Below are positions 35,579 to 43,649 of a stretch of 64,000 bases of DNA, piece after piece (the stretch's first letter is position 1; each line of letters begins with the position of its first letter). Made by a program: the position numbers and the translations under genes. The notes beneath the pieces were generated by a model. The model was not told the origin of the DNA, searched no databases, and saw nothing but the letters and a program-made list of their open reading frames with translations. The stretch is taken from assembly GCA_024710355.1 (NCBI GenBank), contig JANJUX010000011.1, positions 1 to 64,000 of the forward strand. Direction: 5' to 3'. The stretch comes from Candidatus Rifleibacteriota bacterium (lineage in GTDB: Bacteria; Muiribacteriota; Ozemobacteria; Ozemobacterales; Ozemobacteraceae).

Positions 35579-36757
35579 TCAGCTGATTTCGATTTCGGCC
35601 GGGGCAATGACATTGCCTTTCCAGCCGTCGACCAGTTCTGGCAGGTTGCATTCTTTAAGGCGCCAGCCGCGGTGTATCAGTTCGCCCTTGTATGGGCCGG
35701 TTGCGGGTACACGACCCGAAAGTTTAACGGCTTCGGGGTCAACTTCGTCGAGGGTGACGACACTACCTTCTTCTTCGTTGAGAACGCGCTCAAGTATCAG
35801 ACGGTCTTCGAGCAGTCTGCGACAGCCTTCATGAATCGGCCGTATGGCACCACCAAGGGTTTCGTCATCGAGGCCCGAGATATCTTCGCTGAGCAGATCG
35901 ATGAGGCGCCCTTCTTTCTGGAAAAGGTAAAGAATCTGGTAGGCTGCCGGCGGAATTGCTTCTTTGCCACCCTTGAGATTTGCCTGGGCAGCTTTGAGTT
36001 CGGCGGTGAGCGCCTCGACTTGTTTGCGGCATTCAGCGACTTCTTCGCTTTTTCTGGTCAGGTCGGTCTGGGCGTTTTTAAGCTGCGCCGAGGCCCGGTC
36101 GGCCTCTTTTTTGGCCGTTTTCATGTCGTTTTCGAAGCTTTCGATCTTGCTGCCGAGAACCGCAGATTCGGCCTTCAGGCGTTTTGCCTCATCAATGGCT
36201 GCCTGCAGCTCGTTGCCGGCTTTCTGCAGATCTGTTTCAAGCTGCGTTCTGTTTGCTTCAGCGCTTTTCAGCCGTGCTTCGAGATCTTTGATGCTCTGAT
36301 TGGCGGCTTCAAGTTCTTTGCTGTCGACAGATCCGGCAGTCAACGCTTCGAGTCTGTTTTTAAGACCGGAATTCTCTTCGGTCAGATCAGTGATCTGGCG
36401 TTTAAGAAGCACTCCGGCCGTTTCGCTTTCATTAATACGGTTCTGCAGCTGTTTTATTTCTTCCAGCTGCTTTGGGTCAGGTTGAACAGTCGGCGGCGCG
36501 GTGACGTTGTTTGTAACGGCCGGCTGGCGGCGTTCGAAAAGAACCGCGAGAGAAAGAATCAGAACCAGAAAAATAAAAACACCGAGACCGGCAAGAGCAG
36601 GCACCTGCATGGTTTCCGGAACCAGTGCCTTGAGATTGTCGATTGCCGGTTGCAGATCGTTGAAATTCGGCGAAGCTTCGCGCTGGTGCAGATAAACGGT
36701 GCCGCCGCTCAGGGCAAGCAGAGCTATCAGAGTCAGAAAAGCTGCAGCTTTCTTCAT
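35579..36757 (-). CDS. DUF2760 protein with membrane anchor and coiled coil
   Basis: This encodes 392 residues, start ATG after GTGAGGTT. A first hydrophobic helix (about 4-24) and a second (about 52-73) anchor it in the membrane. A long heptad-rich coiled coil runs from about 95 to 265 (many EL, KQ and EA pairs). The C-terminal 125 residues match DUF2760: 'Q-K-E-G-R-L-I-D-L-L-S-E-D', 'H-E-G-C-R' and 'H-R-G-W-R'. Family members without the coiled coil are shorter, so the membrane and coiled-coil part is an addition. It is the first gene of the Hsp70 operon and may dock the two chaperones to the membrane. The long antisense frame over it is spurious. Confidence 0.85.
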   Translation of the reverse strand: MKKAAAFLTLIALLALSGGTVYLHQREASPNFNDLQPAIDNLKALVPETMQVPALAGLGVFIFLVLILSLAVLFERRQPAVTNNVTAPPTVQPDPKQLEEIKQLQNRINESETAGVLLKRQITDLTEENSGLKNRLEALTAGSVDSKELEAANQSIKDLEARLKSAEANRTQLETDLQKAGNELQAAIDEAKRLKAESAVLGSKIESFENDMKTAKKEADRASAQLKNAQTDLTRKSEEVAECRKQVEALTAELKAAQANLKGGKEAIPPAAYQILYLFQKEGRLIDLLSEDISGLDDETLGGAIRPIHEGCRRLLEDRLILERVLNEEEGSVVTLDEVDPEAVKLSGRVPATGPYKGELIHRGWRLKECNLPELVDGWKGNVIAPAEIEIS

Positions 36758-36855
36758 TCAGAACCTCACAACAAGTATTAAAGGTATAACTTCAAAGCCG
36801 AATTATACTAGATTTTTTGCCCTTCTGCCATTGCAATTAAAATTTGCGGGGGCTG

Positions 36856-38772
36856 TCAGGGTTCGTTGAAGAGGTCGGCAGGGCTTTTTCCGGCATTGTT
36901 GCGGGTTGTATCACTGGCGTCAAGTTCGAGAAGGTAGATATAGACCTTGCGATGTTTTGCAGCGGCAGCGTCGTGCAGCGGTGTTGAGCCACGAAAGTCG
37001 ACGGCCTGAAGATTGGCGCCGGCGCCATACAGAACTTTGACCGCATCCAGATGCCCGCCGGCCGCCGCATAATGCATGGGAGTGCGCATGAATTCATTTG
37101 TGCAGTTAACATTGGCGCCAAGCTCGACAAGCAGTTTGACCATCTCGGGGTTTCCGGTGGCGGCCGCGACGTGCAGCGGCGCTTCAGAAAGATTTTTTTC
37201 GCGAAATTCGAGCTGTTTTGGATCTTTGGCGAGTATCTCTCTGACATCAGCGATTGCACCTTCTTTAACGGCCTTGAAGATACTGGTTTCGCGGCCACGC
37301 AGGTAAAATTTGCGCGGCGTAGCACCGAAACGGCCGGTGCGCTTCAAGAAGGTCAGGCGCTCTTTGTCACCCTGCAGTCGGGCATGCACTACGGCAGTGT
37401 GCCCGGCGTTGCTGGCAGCGTTTATGTCGGCTCCCATACTTATCAATGCCGAGCTGATGAGGGGTTTGCAGAAAAAAAGCACTGTTGACCCGTCAGGAAG
37501 TCTGGCGTCGATTCTGGCGCCGGCATTGAGAAGTGAACGCAGGGCAGCGAGATTTCCGGCTTTTGCCGCAAGATGCAGGGGTGTGTAATCGTCGAAATTG
37601 CGAATATTAACATCGCGAACCATACTGGCAATTTTTTTTACCAGAGCTTCGCGACCATAGCCTGGCTTGAGGCTCAAGATATGTAGAATCGTGTTCCCAC
37701 GCAGGTCTTTGCGATTATAGTCGGCGCCGGCCTGCAGAAGAGCTTCGATCATGTCTACCATGCCGTTTTCTGCTGCCAGCAGCAGCGGAGTTTTCCCTTC
37801 GCTGTTGACCGGATCGGGGTTGGCGGTTGCAGGCAAAATAAGCTGCAGCAGTCTGATATTTCTGCTGTTGACGGCATAGTGCAGGGCTGAATTGCTGCTG
37901 AGATCGCTTTGCCTGGTATCAGCTCCGACTTTGAGCAGCAGTTCGACAAGCTCATTGTTTCTGGCCGATAATGCCTGCAGCAGCGGGGTCTGGCCAGCGC
38001 CGTTGATTTCTTCGAGCAGAGCCTTATCGGCTGCAAGCCTGGTTGCCTTTTCGGTATTCGCTTCGGCTATGGCAATATGGAGGGCGTTTCCTTCCGGAAG
38101 AGGTGAGGGTTTTGAATTTTTAGCCGCAACCAGTTTCAGGCAATGGTTGATGACCATAGGGAACCAGCCGTGTTTGAGGTCATTATTGTTCTGCATCTGT
38201 TCAAGCCAGGTCTGGGCTTCGGCAAATCTGGCGAGCTGGCGAAGAATTTCGGCTTTTCGGATCGACAGCTCGAAAAGCTTTTCTTTTTCAGGTTTTTCAG
38301 AAGCCAGAGCATTTTCAAAAAATTTAAGACTGTTTGTGAAGGCGATTCTCTGCTGTTCAGAATTTTCTTCTGCGGCCCAGGCGGCCTGCAGCCATGCTTG
38401 AGCGATGGCGCTGTCATCGCGCTCAAGTTTCTGCAGCAGAGTGGCATATCTGATTGCCGGGTCGGCATCCTTTACAGCCTGAAATTCTCCAGACCAGACG
38501 AATTGCTTGAGAGTGGCCGTTTCTGAAGTGCTCGGATGAAGCTCGCCAAAGACACCGCGACAGAGCGGGCATTCAGTTAAAGGCCCAACCCGGCCATCGA
38601 CAGGGCGCCCGTCGATACAGACCTTCGCTGAGGCACTGGCAGTAAGAAAAGCGGTAAATTCAATGCGGCAGACCGGGCACATCAACTGCTGCTGCAGTGA
38701 GTCTGCCCGCAGCATAGTAATACCGGCAAACAGAAAAAGGCTTAATATAAAGGTGAAAAATGGTTTATTCAT
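36856..38772 (-). CDS. Secreted ankyrin-repeat protein with N-terminal cysteine domain
   Basis: This encodes 638 residues. A signal peptide (about 1-23) is followed by a small cysteine module, 'C-P-V-C' (32-35) and 'C-P-L-C' (about 68-71), resembling the zinc domain of DUF2225 proteins. A TPR-like helical region covers about 85-220. Then come at least ten ankyrin repeats (about 227-630), recognisable by 'G-x-T-P-L' and 'L-L-x-x-G-A-D/N' units. Ankyrin arrays bind proteins, so an envelope or periplasmic interaction role is likely. A single lysine-rich spacer (about 460-490) splits the array. It sits alone between the Hsp70 operon and the AOR operon. Confidence 0.85.
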   Translation of the reverse strand: MNKPFFTFILSLFLFAGITMLRADSLQQQLMCPVCRIEFTAFLTASASAKVCIDGRPVDGRVGPLTECPLCRGVFGELHPSTSETATLKQFVWSGEFQAVKDADPAIRYATLLQKLERDDSAIAQAWLQAAWAAEENSEQQRIAFTNSLKFFENALASEKPEKEKLFELSIRKAEILRQLARFAEAQTWLEQMQNNNDLKHGWFPMVINHCLKLVAAKNSKPSPLPEGNALHIAIAEANTEKATRLAADKALLEEINGAGQTPLLQALSARNNELVELLLKVGADTRQSDLSSNSALHYAVNSRNIRLLQLILPATANPDPVNSEGKTPLLLAAENGMVDMIEALLQAGADYNRKDLRGNTILHILSLKPGYGREALVKKIASMVRDVNIRNFDDYTPLHLAAKAGNLAALRSLLNAGARIDARLPDGSTVLFFCKPLISSALISMGADINAASNAGHTAVVHARLQGDKERLTFLKRTGRFGATPRKFYLRGRETSIFKAVKEGAIADVREILAKDPKQLEFREKNLSEAPLHVAAATGNPEMVKLLVELGANVNCTNEFMRTPMHYAAAGGHLDAVKVLYGAGANLQAVDFRGSTPLHDAAAAKHRKVYIYLLELDASDTTRNNAGKSPADLFNEP

Positions 38773-38847
38773 ATATGACGACCCTTCGACCGGCCGCCGG
38801 GCAGAGGCCGACTTCGGGGGAGCAGATAAATTGGTTTTAACTGGCTG

Positions 38848-40623
38848 TCAGAGGGCTTCGGTTCCGTGGTTGAGAAGTTTCAGGTCTTCCTCGGCGAGGG
38901 CCTGATAGACTTTTACCTGTTCATCGAACTGGGCCTGGGTGACGTGACCGCAGGTGGTGACTGCCTTTTCAAGGCGGGCGGGCAGGTAGAGGTCTGAGAA
39001 TTTGAAGCCGAAGTTCATTTTCTGCCGTATCTTGAGGGCATGAATCATGCGGGCGGCGTTATTTATGGCGGCCTCGTCGAAATGCTCCATGCCCAGCAGT
39101 TTCAGGCCTTCGCTGACAACCGCCGGCGTATAGATGTTGCGGGCAAAAAGACAGATGACCAGAGAGTTCAAAGCCATGCGCCAGACCGCTTCCTTATACA
39201 TTTCTTTTGTCCAGTCGGTGTCGGTTTTGCTGCTGTTGATCTTTTTCTGGTCGATCGAGTAGCCGGCGCTGTCCAGGTGTGAATGGCGAACGCCGGTGCC
39301 ATAGCCGAGAAACGAATGCAGGCCGGTCATGTAGCCGGGTGCCTCATTTTTGCCGAATGCGATCGCAAAATCTTTGCCGCCGTATTTTTCGGCGCAGAAA
39401 ACCGAGCCCTTTTCGAGGTCGGTGTAGAACTCGTTGTGGCGATGACTGATGCGCTCGAGAATTTTCTTGTAAGTGGCGGCGTCACCAAAGTTGAGAACAA
39501 TACCGTCGGTGTGGGTCGTGTTGATGAGCCCTTTTTGAAATGCTTCGACTGCCCAGGCGAGAATGACGCCCATGCTGATGGCATCCCAACCCTGTTTTTC
39601 GACATAATAGAGCAGTCGCAATACATCTTCGCTGTCGCCGATCGACAGATTTGAGCCCCAGGCAAAGATCAGTTCGTGGTCATAAGAGACTTTGAATGTT
39701 TTATACATGTGCTCGGCTTCATTGAAGCTTTCGCGCAGGGTAGCCATATGAATGCAGCCGCACTGGCAGTGGGCGCAGGCGATTTGTTGCGAGAGGTGGC
39801 GTTCGGCGAAAGTTTCGCCACTGATGCCTTCGGCATTTTCGAAGTAACCCTGTGAAAAATTGCGGGTTGGCAGGCCGTTGATCTTGCTGAGCGGGATAAC
39901 ATTAATCGGGGTGCCGAGGTCGTGGTATTTCTTCATCTGGTCAGATTCGACGACCGCTTTGTAGAGCTTTGTATAGTAGGCGTTGAAAGCACCGATGCTG
40001 TCGATTTTCCAGTAGTTGCCGCCACTTATGACGATGGCTTTGACGTTCTTGCTGCCAAGAACGCCACCAAGACCGAGCCGGCCAAAGTGTCGCGAAGAAT
40101 CGACAGTTGCGGCGGCTATGGGCGAGAGTCGTTCGCCGGCCGGGCCGATTCTGACGATCGAGCGTTTGAAATCTGATTTGTAATGGTCGCGCAGCACCCT
40201 TTCGACCGCGAGAGCCGACATGCCTTTCAGTGAACTGGCTGAGTTGATGCGAACATTATCGCCTTCGATTTCGAGGGTGCAGGTAAAGGCGGCTTTGCCG
40301 CGAATTCTGATGACATGGTAACCGGCACCGTACATGGCCATGGCCAGGCGTCCGCCAGCGTGCGATTCACCCATATTGCCATTGAGCGGTGATTTGAACA
40401 TCGCCACGGTTTTGGTGGCAACCGGAAAAACTGAGCTGAATGGCCCGGTTGCGAAAATAACCGGGGCTGAGGGGGCGTAGGGGTCGGTTGCCGGATTGAA
40501 CTGGTCGAGCAGTGCGGTTGCAACCCCGGTGCCGCCGATATAGCGGTTGAACAGATCAGAAACGTCTTTTTTTTCGCTTTTGCCGGTGGTCAGGTCGATA
40601 TCGAGCATGTAGTAGCTTCTCAT
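38848..40623 (-). CDS. Aldehyde:ferredoxin oxidoreductase family tungsten enzyme
   Basis: This encodes 591 residues from an ATG with the site AAAGGTTG. N-terminal AOR motifs include 'Y-I-G-G-T-G-V-A-T', 'G-P-F-S-S-V-F-P' and 'G-E-S-H-A-G-G-R-L', which cradle the pterin cofactor. The 4Fe-4S ligands are 'C-A-H-C-Q-C-G-C' (about 284-291), with a fourth cysteine near 490 in 'L-V-I-C-L-F'. 'D-H-E-L-I-F-A-W-G-S-N' supplies acidic residues near the metal. It oxidises aldehydes to acids using ferredoxin, though the substrate cannot be inferred. The four-base overlap with the ferredoxin-like gene indicates a dedicated electron partner. No molybdopterin genes are in the window. Confidence 0.93.
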   Translation of the reverse strand: MRSYYMLDIDLTTGKSEKKDVSDLFNRYIGGTGVATALLDQFNPATDPYAPSAPVIFATGPFSSVFPVATKTVAMFKSPLNGNMGESHAGGRLAMAMYGAGYHVIRIRGKAAFTCTLEIEGDNVRINSASSLKGMSALAVERVLRDHYKSDFKRSIVRIGPAGERLSPIAAATVDSSRHFGRLGLGGVLGSKNVKAIVISGGNYWKIDSIGAFNAYYTKLYKAVVESDQMKKYHDLGTPINVIPLSKINGLPTRNFSQGYFENAEGISGETFAERHLSQQIACAHCQCGCIHMATLRESFNEAEHMYKTFKVSYDHELIFAWGSNLSIGDSEDVLRLLYYVEKQGWDAISMGVILAWAVEAFQKGLINTTHTDGIVLNFGDAATYKKILERISHRHNEFYTDLEKGSVFCAEKYGGKDFAIAFGKNEAPGYMTGLHSFLGYGTGVRHSHLDSAGYSIDQKKINSSKTDTDWTKEMYKEAVWRMALNSLVICLFARNIYTPAVVSEGLKLLGMEHFDEAAINNAARMIHALKIRQKMNFGFKFSDLYLPARLEKAVTTCGHVTQAQFDEQVKVYQALAEEDLKLLNHGTEAL

Positions 40624-41048
40624 GGTTCAACCTTTCTGCTGCGGTCGATTTCGACCATATCGATTACGCCGTTCGGGCAGTATTTAACGCAGACGCCGCA
40701 CTGGTGGCAGACGATCGGCATGCGGGTTTCCTGATCCCACTGCAGGGCATTCGAAATGCAGGCTTCGACACAGAGATGGCAGCTGGTGCATTTGCTGGGG
40801 TCAAGCTTAACACCACCGCCATCGCGGGGTGTAAGGGCCTGGGTCGGGCAGACTCTGGCACAGTCTGGTTCAAGGCAGCCGTAACATGGCCTGATTGAAA
40901 AGGCACCTTCGGCGCCGGCATAATTTTTTATGCGCAGCGCCGCCTTTTCGACGGTCAGGGCTTTGAACCAGGTGCGGCTGCAGGCATACATGCAGCTGTA
41001 GCAGCCGATACACTGTTCACGGGCAACGACTCGCAGCAGTTTGCTCAT
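40620..41048 (-). CDS. Four-cluster 4Fe-4S ferredoxin-like electron carrier
   Basis: This encodes 142 residues with four cysteine sets: 'C-I-G-C-Y-S-C-M-Y-A-C', 'C-Y-G-C-L-E-P-D-C-A-R-V-C', 'C-T-S-C-H-L-C-V-E-A-C' and 'C-H-Q-C-G-V-C-V-K-Y-C'. It is of the HycB/DmsB-like polyferredoxin type. It can bind up to four clusters and should carry electrons from the AOR enzyme encoded just after it (four-base overlap). The start ATG at 41048 abuts the stop of the YkgJ gene, with the site GGAGACC inside that gene. There is no twin-arginine signal, so it works in the cytoplasm. Confidence 0.92.
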   Translation of the reverse strand: MSKLLRVVAREQCIGCYSCMYACSRTWFKALTVEKAALRIKNYAGAEGAFSIRPCYGCLEPDCARVCPTQALTPRDGGGVKLDPSKCTSCHLCVEACISNALQWDQETRMPIVCHQCGVCVKYCPNGVIDMVEIDRSRKVEP

Positions 41049-41783
41049 TTATCGGTCTCCGTTGTCTTCGTAAAGATCTTCGCGCAATTCTGGCAAGACG
41101 CCCTGTTCCTGCCATAGTCTGGTCAGGGGTGTCGACATTGGCACCAGAATTTCACGGTAGATCTGTAATGCCCTTTCGGGCGAGAATACGTAGCGATAAA
41201 ACCAGAATTCAAACGGGAAAAAGTGAATCTGGCCCTTGCCGGGCCATGGTTCATAGCTTTCAGAATTTTCGAGCACGCGGCTCTGCAGGTCGGCCAGAAA
41301 GCTTTCGGTGACCGTACGCGCCGGAAAAATCAGATCGTTGACCTGGTCACATTCACGGGTGCCGTCTTCTTTGAGGAGACCGAAAATACGACAGGCGAAG
41401 GGCCTAACCGGGTGAACCAGGCAGACTTTCGTCGTGTCGTCGCGGAAAATGCAGCGCAGGCGCTTCTCACCAGCGGCTTCAGCCTGTCTGAGATCGAAGC
41501 GCAGGGCCGATTTAACCAACCTTCTCACCCTTTCCGGCTGCCAGTGCGCCAGAACTTCTCTGATGATGCGGTGGTATTCGAGTGAAAAAATAGAAACAGA
41601 ATTACAGCAGCGCCCACAGTTGCCACAACTGGTACGCGGCAGCTGCTCATGCAGCCGGTCGAGCATTTCCATGCCGAAAGCGCCGTGTTCGGCCGAGGCA
41701 CTCAGTGCCTTCTGCAGATAAGCGTCAAAATTTCTGGCTGCCGCAGCTTTTAGTTTCTGCAGCAGTTCAGTGTTGAGCTGCAT
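41049..41783 (-). CDS. YkgJ-family cysteine-cluster protein
   Basis: This encodes 244 residues, site AGGGAAGC before the ATG. The motif 'C-G-N-C-G-R-C-C' (about 53-60), followed by isolated cysteines and 'V-H-P-V-R-P-F-A-C-R' (about 124-133), is the signature of the YkgJ/UPF0153 family, which binds zinc or an iron-sulphur cluster. The C-terminal 100 residues are aromatic-rich and more variable. It begins the operon with the ferredoxin and AOR genes and ends exactly where the ferredoxin gene starts. A role in cofactor assembly or as a partner for the oxidoreductase is inferred from position. Confidence 0.85.
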   Translation of the reverse strand: MQLNTELLQKLKAAAARNFDAYLQKALSASAEHGAFGMEMLDRLHEQLPRTSCGNCGRCCNSVSIFSLEYHRIIREVLAHWQPERVRRLVKSALRFDLRQAEAAGEKRLRCIFRDDTTKVCLVHPVRPFACRIFGLLKEDGTRECDQVNDLIFPARTVTESFLADLQSRVLENSESYEPWPGKGQIHFFPFEFWFYRYVFSPERALQIYREILVPMSTPLTRLWQEQGVLPELREDLYEDNGDR

Positions 41784-41849
41784 GGTTTGCTTCCCTGTTT
41801 TAATTAAATACCGTGACTCTGCAGATTCTGTTCAGTTTTTGTCAGGGAC

Positions 41850-42101
41850 TCAGCCCTGATTTTTGGCGAGACTGACGGTAAGCTTGCGACCTTCCATCTC
41901 CTGGTCGTTCATACCGTTGACGGCGGCCTGAGCGCTGCCTTCTTCGGCGAATTCAACGAACCCGTAACCGCGTGAGCGGCCTGAGTTCTTGTCGAGAATA
42001 ACCTTGGCACTAACGACCTTGCCATATTTGGCGAATTCTTCTTCGAGTTTGCGGTTATCAACGCTGAAAGGAAGGTTACCAACAAAGATTTTTGCAGACA
42101 T
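41850..42101 (-). CDS. RRM-domain RNA-binding protein
   Basis: This encodes 83 residues from the ATG at 42101, chosen for the site GGAGGAAC; an upstream ATG at 42140 has none. It is a single RNA-recognition motif: RNP2 'I-F-V-G-N-L' (about 5-10) and RNP1 'R-G-Y-G-F-V-E-F' (about 42-49) are both intact. The protein ends right after the fold. Such small bacterial RRM proteins, similar to the cyanobacterial Rbp family, bind RNA and may aid cold growth or transcript stability. It has its own transcription unit, divergent from the sigma54-activator gene. Confidence 0.94.
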   Translation of the reverse strand: MSAKIFVGNLPFSVDNRKLEEEFAKYGKVVSAKVILDKNSGRSRGYGFVEFAEEGSAQAAVNGMNDQEMEGRKLTVSLAKNQG

Positions 42102-42283
42102 TAAACAAGTTCCTCCAAAAACATCTCCGAGCCTTTTCACATTTACCTGTGAAGTTCAGGCTCTTTATTCATTCTCTCGCAGACATTTTCAAAAAGCAAG
42201 TACCTGCGAATAAAAAAATGTTGTACCGATTCCGGTACATAAAAACGACAGGTTTGCAGAATTGCTGCTGCCTCTGAGAGTTC

Positions 42284-42312
42284 TTGACTATCAACAGTTG
42301 CTATGCTAACAT
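42284..42312 (+). promoter_or_regulatory. Strong sigma70 promoter with extended -10
   Basis: TTGACT (42284-42289), a 17-base spacer and TAACAT (42307-42312) preceded by TGC (extended -10). It points to a start near 42319 for the sigma54-activator transcript. The rest of the 298-base gap (42102-42399) holds the RRM gene's leader and the structured leader described next. Confidence 0.65.
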
Positions 42313-42326
42313 CAGTCAGTACGACT

Positions 42327-42370
42327 GAGCCGGGGTTATGTTCCGGGGCAGAAACGCCCGGAAGAGGCTC
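42327..42370 (+). promoter_or_regulatory. Structured 5' leader (nested hairpins)
   Basis: In the 80-base leader after the promoter, GAGCC (42327-42331) pairs with GGCTC (42366-42370). Inside it CCGGGGC (42343-42349) pairs with GCCCGG (42356-42361) with one bulge. The inner arm and a GGGTTATG bulge region look designed, but match no riboswitch I know. It could be an RNA switch, a protein-binding site or a stabiliser. Confidence 0.4.
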
Positions 42371-42399
42371 AAGCTCATTCTTTAAGGTTTTGCCGGCAT

Positions 42400-43323
42400 A
42401 TGAAAGCAAAAATAATCGGTTCGAGCGACGCGATCAAAGATGTTCTTGATCTGGTGTCGAAAGTGGCTGGAAACGATGTTACGGTTTTGATTACCGGCGA
42501 AAGCGGCACTGGTAAAGAAATGGTTGCCGAAACCATTCTGCAGCAGAGCCCGCGCAAGGTAAAGCCGTTTCTGAAAATGAACTGTGCGGCGATACCTTCA
42601 GAGCTCCTTGAAAGTCAAATGTTTGGGCATGAACGTGGGGCCTTCACCGGCGCAGTAAGCCGCCAGGAAGGCTGTTTCGAACGCGCCGACGGCGGGTCGC
42701 TGTTTCTCGATGAAATTGGTGACATGTCGATGATGACGCAGACGAAACTCCTCAGAGTCCTCCAGGAACAGGAATTTGAACGGATCGGCGGGAACAACAC
42801 CATCAAGGTCGATGTGCGAATTCTCGCCGCCACCAACAAAAACCTGCTTGAAGAGATCAAGAGGGGCCGCTTTCGTGAAGACCTCTACTACCGCCTCAAT
42901 GTGGTCGAGATTCATATTCCGCCGCTGCGCGAGCGCATGGAAGACGTGTCTGAGATTGTCGAGGCTTTTGTTGCCGAGTTTGCTCTCAAATACAACAAGC
43001 CCGATCTCAAAGTCAGTCGTCAGGCGCTGCAGACGCTGTTGAACTATGCATGGCCGGGTAACGTCAGAGAATTGCGCAACGTTATCGAGCGGGCTGTGGT
43101 TCTTTCGAAGTCTTCGGCGATCGAGTCCGAAGATTTTCCTGAAAAGATCAGACAGCCTTCGGCAGCCGGCAGCGAGAATCTCGAAGAAGATCGCATCTAT
43201 ACGCTTGCTGAGATGGAACGCATGTATGTCAGGAAGGTTCTCGAGTATGCCGGTGGCAACAAGCTCAAAGCTGCCCGTCTTCTGAATATCGATCCGAAGA
43301 CACTCAGAACCAAACTTGGCTGA
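42400..43323 (+). CDS. Sigma54-interacting transcription activator without a sensor domain
   Basis: This encodes 307 residues that begin almost directly with the AAA+ domain. Walker A is 'G-E-S-G-T-G-K-E' (about 33-40), the sigma54-contacting loop 'G-A-F-T-G-A' (about 82-87), Walker B 'L-F-L-D-E-I-G-D' (about 104-111) and the arginine finger region 'R-E-D-L-Y-Y-R-L'. The C-terminal Fis-type helix-turn-helix reads 'G-G-N-K-L-K-A-A-R-L-L-N-I-D-P-K-T-L-R'. There is no receiver, GAF or PAS domain, as in PspF, so control must come from a partner or from expression level, possibly the leader RNA. It activates sigma54 promoters; targets are unknown. Confidence 0.93.
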   Translation: MKAKIIGSSDAIKDVLDLVSKVAGNDVTVLITGESGTGKEMVAETILQQSPRKVKPFLKMNCAAIPSELLESQMFGHERGAFTGAVSRQEGCFERADGGSLFLDEIGDMSMMTQTKLLRVLQEQEFERIGGNNTIKVDVRILAATNKNLLEEIKRGRFREDLYYRLNVVEIHIPPLRERMEDVSEIVEAFVAEFALKYNKPDLKVSRQALQTLLNYAWPGNVRELRNVIERAVVLSKSSAIESEDFPEKIRQPSAAGSENLEEDRIYTLAEMERMYVRKVLEYAGGNKLKAARLLNIDPKTLRTKLG

Positions 43324-43341
43324 ACTGAAGCAGAGGAAAAA

Positions 43342-43620
43342 ATGGACGAAATTATACTGATAAACAAAATGGAAAGCGTCGTCAGACATGTGACGAAGCA
43401 GATGCTGGGCAAAAGCGGCGAGACCGCCTGCGACTGCCCGCGCTGCACGCTCGATATTCTGGCGCTGGCTCTCAATTCGCTTCCGCCCAAATATGTCGTA
43501 ACCAACATTGGTAATGCCGTTACCAACGTTGATCTTGAATCTTCTCAGTGGCAGGCCAATGTCACCATGGCAGTGTGCAAGGCCATTGAGGTTGTGCGCA
43601 GCAGACCCCGGCACAGTTGA
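43342..43620 (+). CDS. ComFB-like (late competence development) protein
   Basis: This encodes 92 residues, site AGAGGAAAA. The pattern 'E-S-V-V-R-H-V-T-K-Q-M-L', a CDCPRC cysteine pair, 'D-I-L-A-L-A-L-N-S-L-P-P-K-Y-V-V-T' and 'V-T-M-A-V-C-K-A-I' matches the ComFB family, whose cysteines can bind zinc. Some relatives in cyanobacteria have been reported to bind cyclic dinucleotides. That would link this cluster to nucleotide signalling, though this is only family knowledge. It follows the sigma54 activator by 18 bases and precedes a STAS protein, so the three are likely one regulatory operon. Confidence 0.85.
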   Translation: MDEIILINKMESVVRHVTKQMLGKSGETACDCPRCTLDILALALNSLPPKYVVTNIGNAVTNVDLESSQWQANVTMAVCKAIEVVRSRPRHS

Positions 43621-43649
43621 TTGTGCCATACTTCCCCGTGGAGGATGAA

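Noticed and set aside
35519..36781. 420-codon plus-strand frame opposite the DUF2760 gene
   Set aside because: It is antisense to a coiled coil, which often leaves a long F/C-rich open frame. The minus-strand gene has a ribosome-binding site, membrane helices and a known domain.
42598..43629. 343-codon minus-strand frame opposite the sigma54 activator
   Set aside because: The plus strand encodes an intact AAA+ activator and a ComFB-like protein here; the antisense frame has no signals or domain.
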